Below are positions 34,704 to 36,715 of a stretch of 36,715 nucleotides of DNA, piece after piece; positions within the stretch are counted from its first letter, which is position 1; every line of letters begins with the position of its first letter. The notes beneath the pieces were generated by a model. That model saw only the letters and a list, made by a program, of their open reading frames with translations. It searched no databases and had not been told where the DNA came from. This DNA is from Methanomassiliicoccales archaeon (GTDB lineage: Archaea > Thermoplasmatota > Thermoplasmata > Methanomassiliicoccales > UBA472), in NCBI GenBank assembly GCA_016926075.1, contig JAFGPG010000042.1, positions 1 through 36,715 of the forward strand, in the 5' to 3' direction. A program made the position numbers and the translations under genes.

Positions 34704-35564
34704 TCATCTCTCCTTCTCGAGGACCCTCACGCTGTCGCCCCGGACGGTGACAGGGATGGGCACGGTGGCCTCGAAGAGCTCTACCGTGATCTCTTCCTTG
34801 CTCTCGTCGATCTTCTGCACGCGGGCCTTCTCGCCCTTGAACGGGCCGGCGACCAGTTCCACCACGTCGCCCTCCGAGATGCCCGACACCAGGGGCTTGG
34901 GGGTCAGGAAGTGCTCTATCTCCGACAGATTGGTCTCCCCCTCCACCAGTCCTTTGGCCTTGCGCACCCCCCGGCAGGTCTCCCGGACCAGGTCGGTGTT
35001 CATGGCCTCCATGAACACGTACCCGTCCAGTTTGCCTGGGGCGAGCAGGGCGAATATGCCCCGGTCCCCCCCGGTCTTGACCTTCCCGGCCACCCCGTCC
35101 ACGACGGCCCGCTCGTGCCCGATGGAGGTCTTGAGTATGAGTATGGACTGCATGGTGTTGGCGAAGAAGTCCATGCTGCCGCTCTCCTGTCCGTTGGCAA
35201 AGACCTGCATCTTGATCCTGACCTCGTCGTCCAGGCGGGCGCCGCGAGGCGCCTCCGCCTCCAGAGTGATCTCCTTGCCACCCGTTCCTTCCATATGGAA
35301 CTCCACCTCGGGAGGGGTCAGCTTGGCGCTCTCCCAGAGCGTACCGGTCGCATCGACGATGCGCACATCCCACTCCGGAGAGTCCTCGCTGCCGTAGTCG
35401 ATGGTCAGGACGATCTTGACCTTCATCTTCGCTGCCTGGAGGGGCTTGAGTACCAATTTCCAGACCGCCCAGCTGCCAGCGGTGACCCTCTGGGACTGGT
35501 TTTCCCCGGACAGGGCGAGCGGACCGCCGCCCTGTATGGATGTTTCGGATTCTTGAGCGTTCAT
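34704..35564 (-). CDS. spt5: Transcription elongation factor Spt5/NusG with ~137-aa N-terminal extension
   Basis: C-terminal ~149 aa = NGN (SILILKTSIGHERAVVDGVAGKVK...) plus KOW (EGDVVELVAGPFKGEKARVQKID). Preceded in frame by a beta-rich region. Confidence 0.93.
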   Translation of the reverse strand: MNAQESETSIQGGGPLALSGENQSQRVTAGSWAVWKLVLKPLQAAKMKVKIVLTIDYGSEDSPEWDVRIVDATGTLWESAKLTPPEVEFHMEGTGGKEITLEAEAPRGARLDDEVRIKMQVFANGQESGSMDFFANTMQSILILKTSIGHERAVVDGVAGKVKTGGDRGIFALLAPGKLDGYVFMEAMNTDLVRETCRGVRKAKGLVEGETNLSEIEHFLTPKPLVSGISEGDVVELVAGPFKGEKARVQKIDESKEEITVELFEATVPIPVTVRGDSVRVLEKER

Positions 35565-35586
35565 TTGGAGCCCTCTTAGGTAAACG

Positions 35587-35814
35587 TTACAGGCCGAGCA
35601 TCCCGGGAATATACCTTATGGCCAGATAGATGGCGAAGCCCAGACCGCCGATGAGGGTCAGGCCTAGCGCCACGATCATCACCGTCTTGAGGTACTCCTC
35701 GTTGGTGGGTTTGCGGGCCATCTTGAGGACTCGGCCATACTTGCCCTTGCCGAACCTCTTGACGCGTTCCTCGATCCCCTTTTGGAGCTCCCAGGATTTT
35801 TCGACTATGTCCAT
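35587..35814 (-). CDS. secE: Protein translocase SecE/Sec61-gamma subunit
   Basis: MDIVEKSWELQKGIEERVKRFGKGKYGRVLKMARKPTNEEYLKTVMIVALGLTLIGGLGFAIYLAIRYIPGMLGL. Confidence 0.92.
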   Translation of the reverse strand: MDIVEKSWELQKGIEERVKRFGKGKYGRVLKMARKPTNEEYLKTVMIVALGLTLIGGLGFAIYLAIRYIPGMLGL

Positions 35815-35867
35815 TTACACGCACTCTTGGATTACGCCCTAATCCTTCCTTATAAATAATCCTTTCT

Positions 35868-36715
35868 TTACTTGATGAAGTCCACCGCCATCCCCTTGGG
35901 CGTGGAGGACTCCTTCGGACCCAAGATGAACTTGGACTTGACGCCAGTGACCACCACCATGACACGCATCTTGTTCTCCAGGGTGGGGTCGACGGACGCC
36001 CCCCAGATGATGCGTGCGTTGGGGTTGACCTTCCCTTGGATCATCTCGGCCACCTTCTCCGCCTCGCTGACGGTCATATCCTCACCGCCGATCACGTTGA
36101 CCAGCACGCCGTTGGCGCCGCTGATGTCCACGTCGATGAGCGGGGAGTTGATGGCCTCGTCGATGGCCTGCTCCACCTTGTCGTCGTCCTCCCCCTCCCC
36201 CATGCCGATCATGGCCACGCCGCCGCCCTTCATGATGGTCTTGAGGTCGTTGAAGTCCAGGTTGACCAGGCCGGGGCGGGTGATGAGCTCGGTGATGCCC
36301 TTGATGGCCCGCATGAGCACCTCATCGGCCACCTTGAAGGCAGCGTTGATGGAGTAACGGGGCACCAGGTCCAGAAGCTTGTCATTGGGGATGACGATGA
36401 CCGTATCGGCCACGGAACGGAGGCGCTCCATGCCCCATTCCGCGTTCTCCGCGCGGATGGACCCCTCGGCCTTGAATGGCGAGGTGACTATGGCGATGGT
36501 CAAAGCCCCCATCTCCTTGGACATCTGGGCGATGAAAGGGGCGGCCCCCGTGCCCGTTCCTCCTCCCAGCCCAGCGGTGACGAAGACGATGTCCGCTCCC
36601 ATGAGGTGCTTTCGCAGGTCCTCCTCCGCCTCGCGAGCGGCCTCCTCCCCCACCTGGGGCAGCGCCCCCGCGCCCAGTCCCCTTGTGCTCCGGCGCCCCA
36701 GCAGTATCTTCCGGT
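35868..36715 (-). CDS. ftsZ: Cell division protein FtsZ (5' end beyond the right edge)
   Basis: Reads to the window edge as [64 protein letters not shown]..., with the tubulin signature [10 protein letters not shown]. Confidence 0.96.
   Translation of the reverse strand, partial: RKILLGRRSTRGLGAGALPQVGEEAAREAEEDLRKHLMGADIVFVTAGLGGGTGTGAAPFIAQMSKEMGALTIAIVTSPFKAEGSIRAENAEWGMERLRSVADTVIVIPNDKLLDLVPRYSINAAFKVADEVLMRAIKGITELITRPGLVNLDFNDLKTIMKGGGVAMIGMGEGEDDDKVEQAIDEAINSPLIDVDISGANGVLVNVIGGEDMTVSEAEKVAEMIQGKVNPNARIIWGASVDPTLENKMRVMVVVTGVKSKFILGPKESSTPKGMAVDFIK

Noticed and set aside
1-36715. CRISPR arrays, transposases, integrases, phage or defence genes
   Set aside because: None seen; no direct-repeat/spacer periodicity and no mobile-element proteins in any frame inspected.

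Overview
This is a GC-rich archaeal chromosomal window. Gene content suggests a euryarchaeote of the Thermoplasmata / Methanomassiliicoccales type, but that placement is inference. It is densely coded and mostly housekeeping. Main blocks: a partial COG1395-type HTH regulator; a proteostasis island (Hsp20, Cdc48/VAT, Hsp20, a coiled-coil protein and a Phr-like winged-helix regulator); tRNA-splicing endonuclease; gar1-tfb; phosphopantothenate synthetase, S-adenosylhomocysteine hydrolase and a PfkB kinase; purE, guaA-B and guaA-A; a TudS-like DUF523-DUF1722 protein; Mut7-C, a RibD_C-type reductase and a PAC2 protein; rtcA with a Ca2+-type P-ATPase; a CPA2 antiporter; tRNA-Gly(CCC); UPF0147 and a RAM-domain protein; a GNAT pair; AsnRS; an M20 peptidase; gcvT; Orc1/Cdc6; and the P1-L10-L1-L11-Spt5-SecE-FtsZ cluster. 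No CRISPR array, transposon or prophage was seen. The best second-look items are: (1) an L1-binding-site-like hairpin at the 5' end of the L1-L10-P1 mRNA, abutting the Shine-Dalgarno; (2) an Spt5 with a ~137-residue N-terminal beta-rich extension; (3) two palindromes in the hsp20-cdc48-hsp20 promoter next to a Phr-like regulator; (4) a structured leader before the antiporter; (5) a catalytic-like plus degenerate GNAT pair; (6) a perfect inverted repeat just upstream of cdc6.
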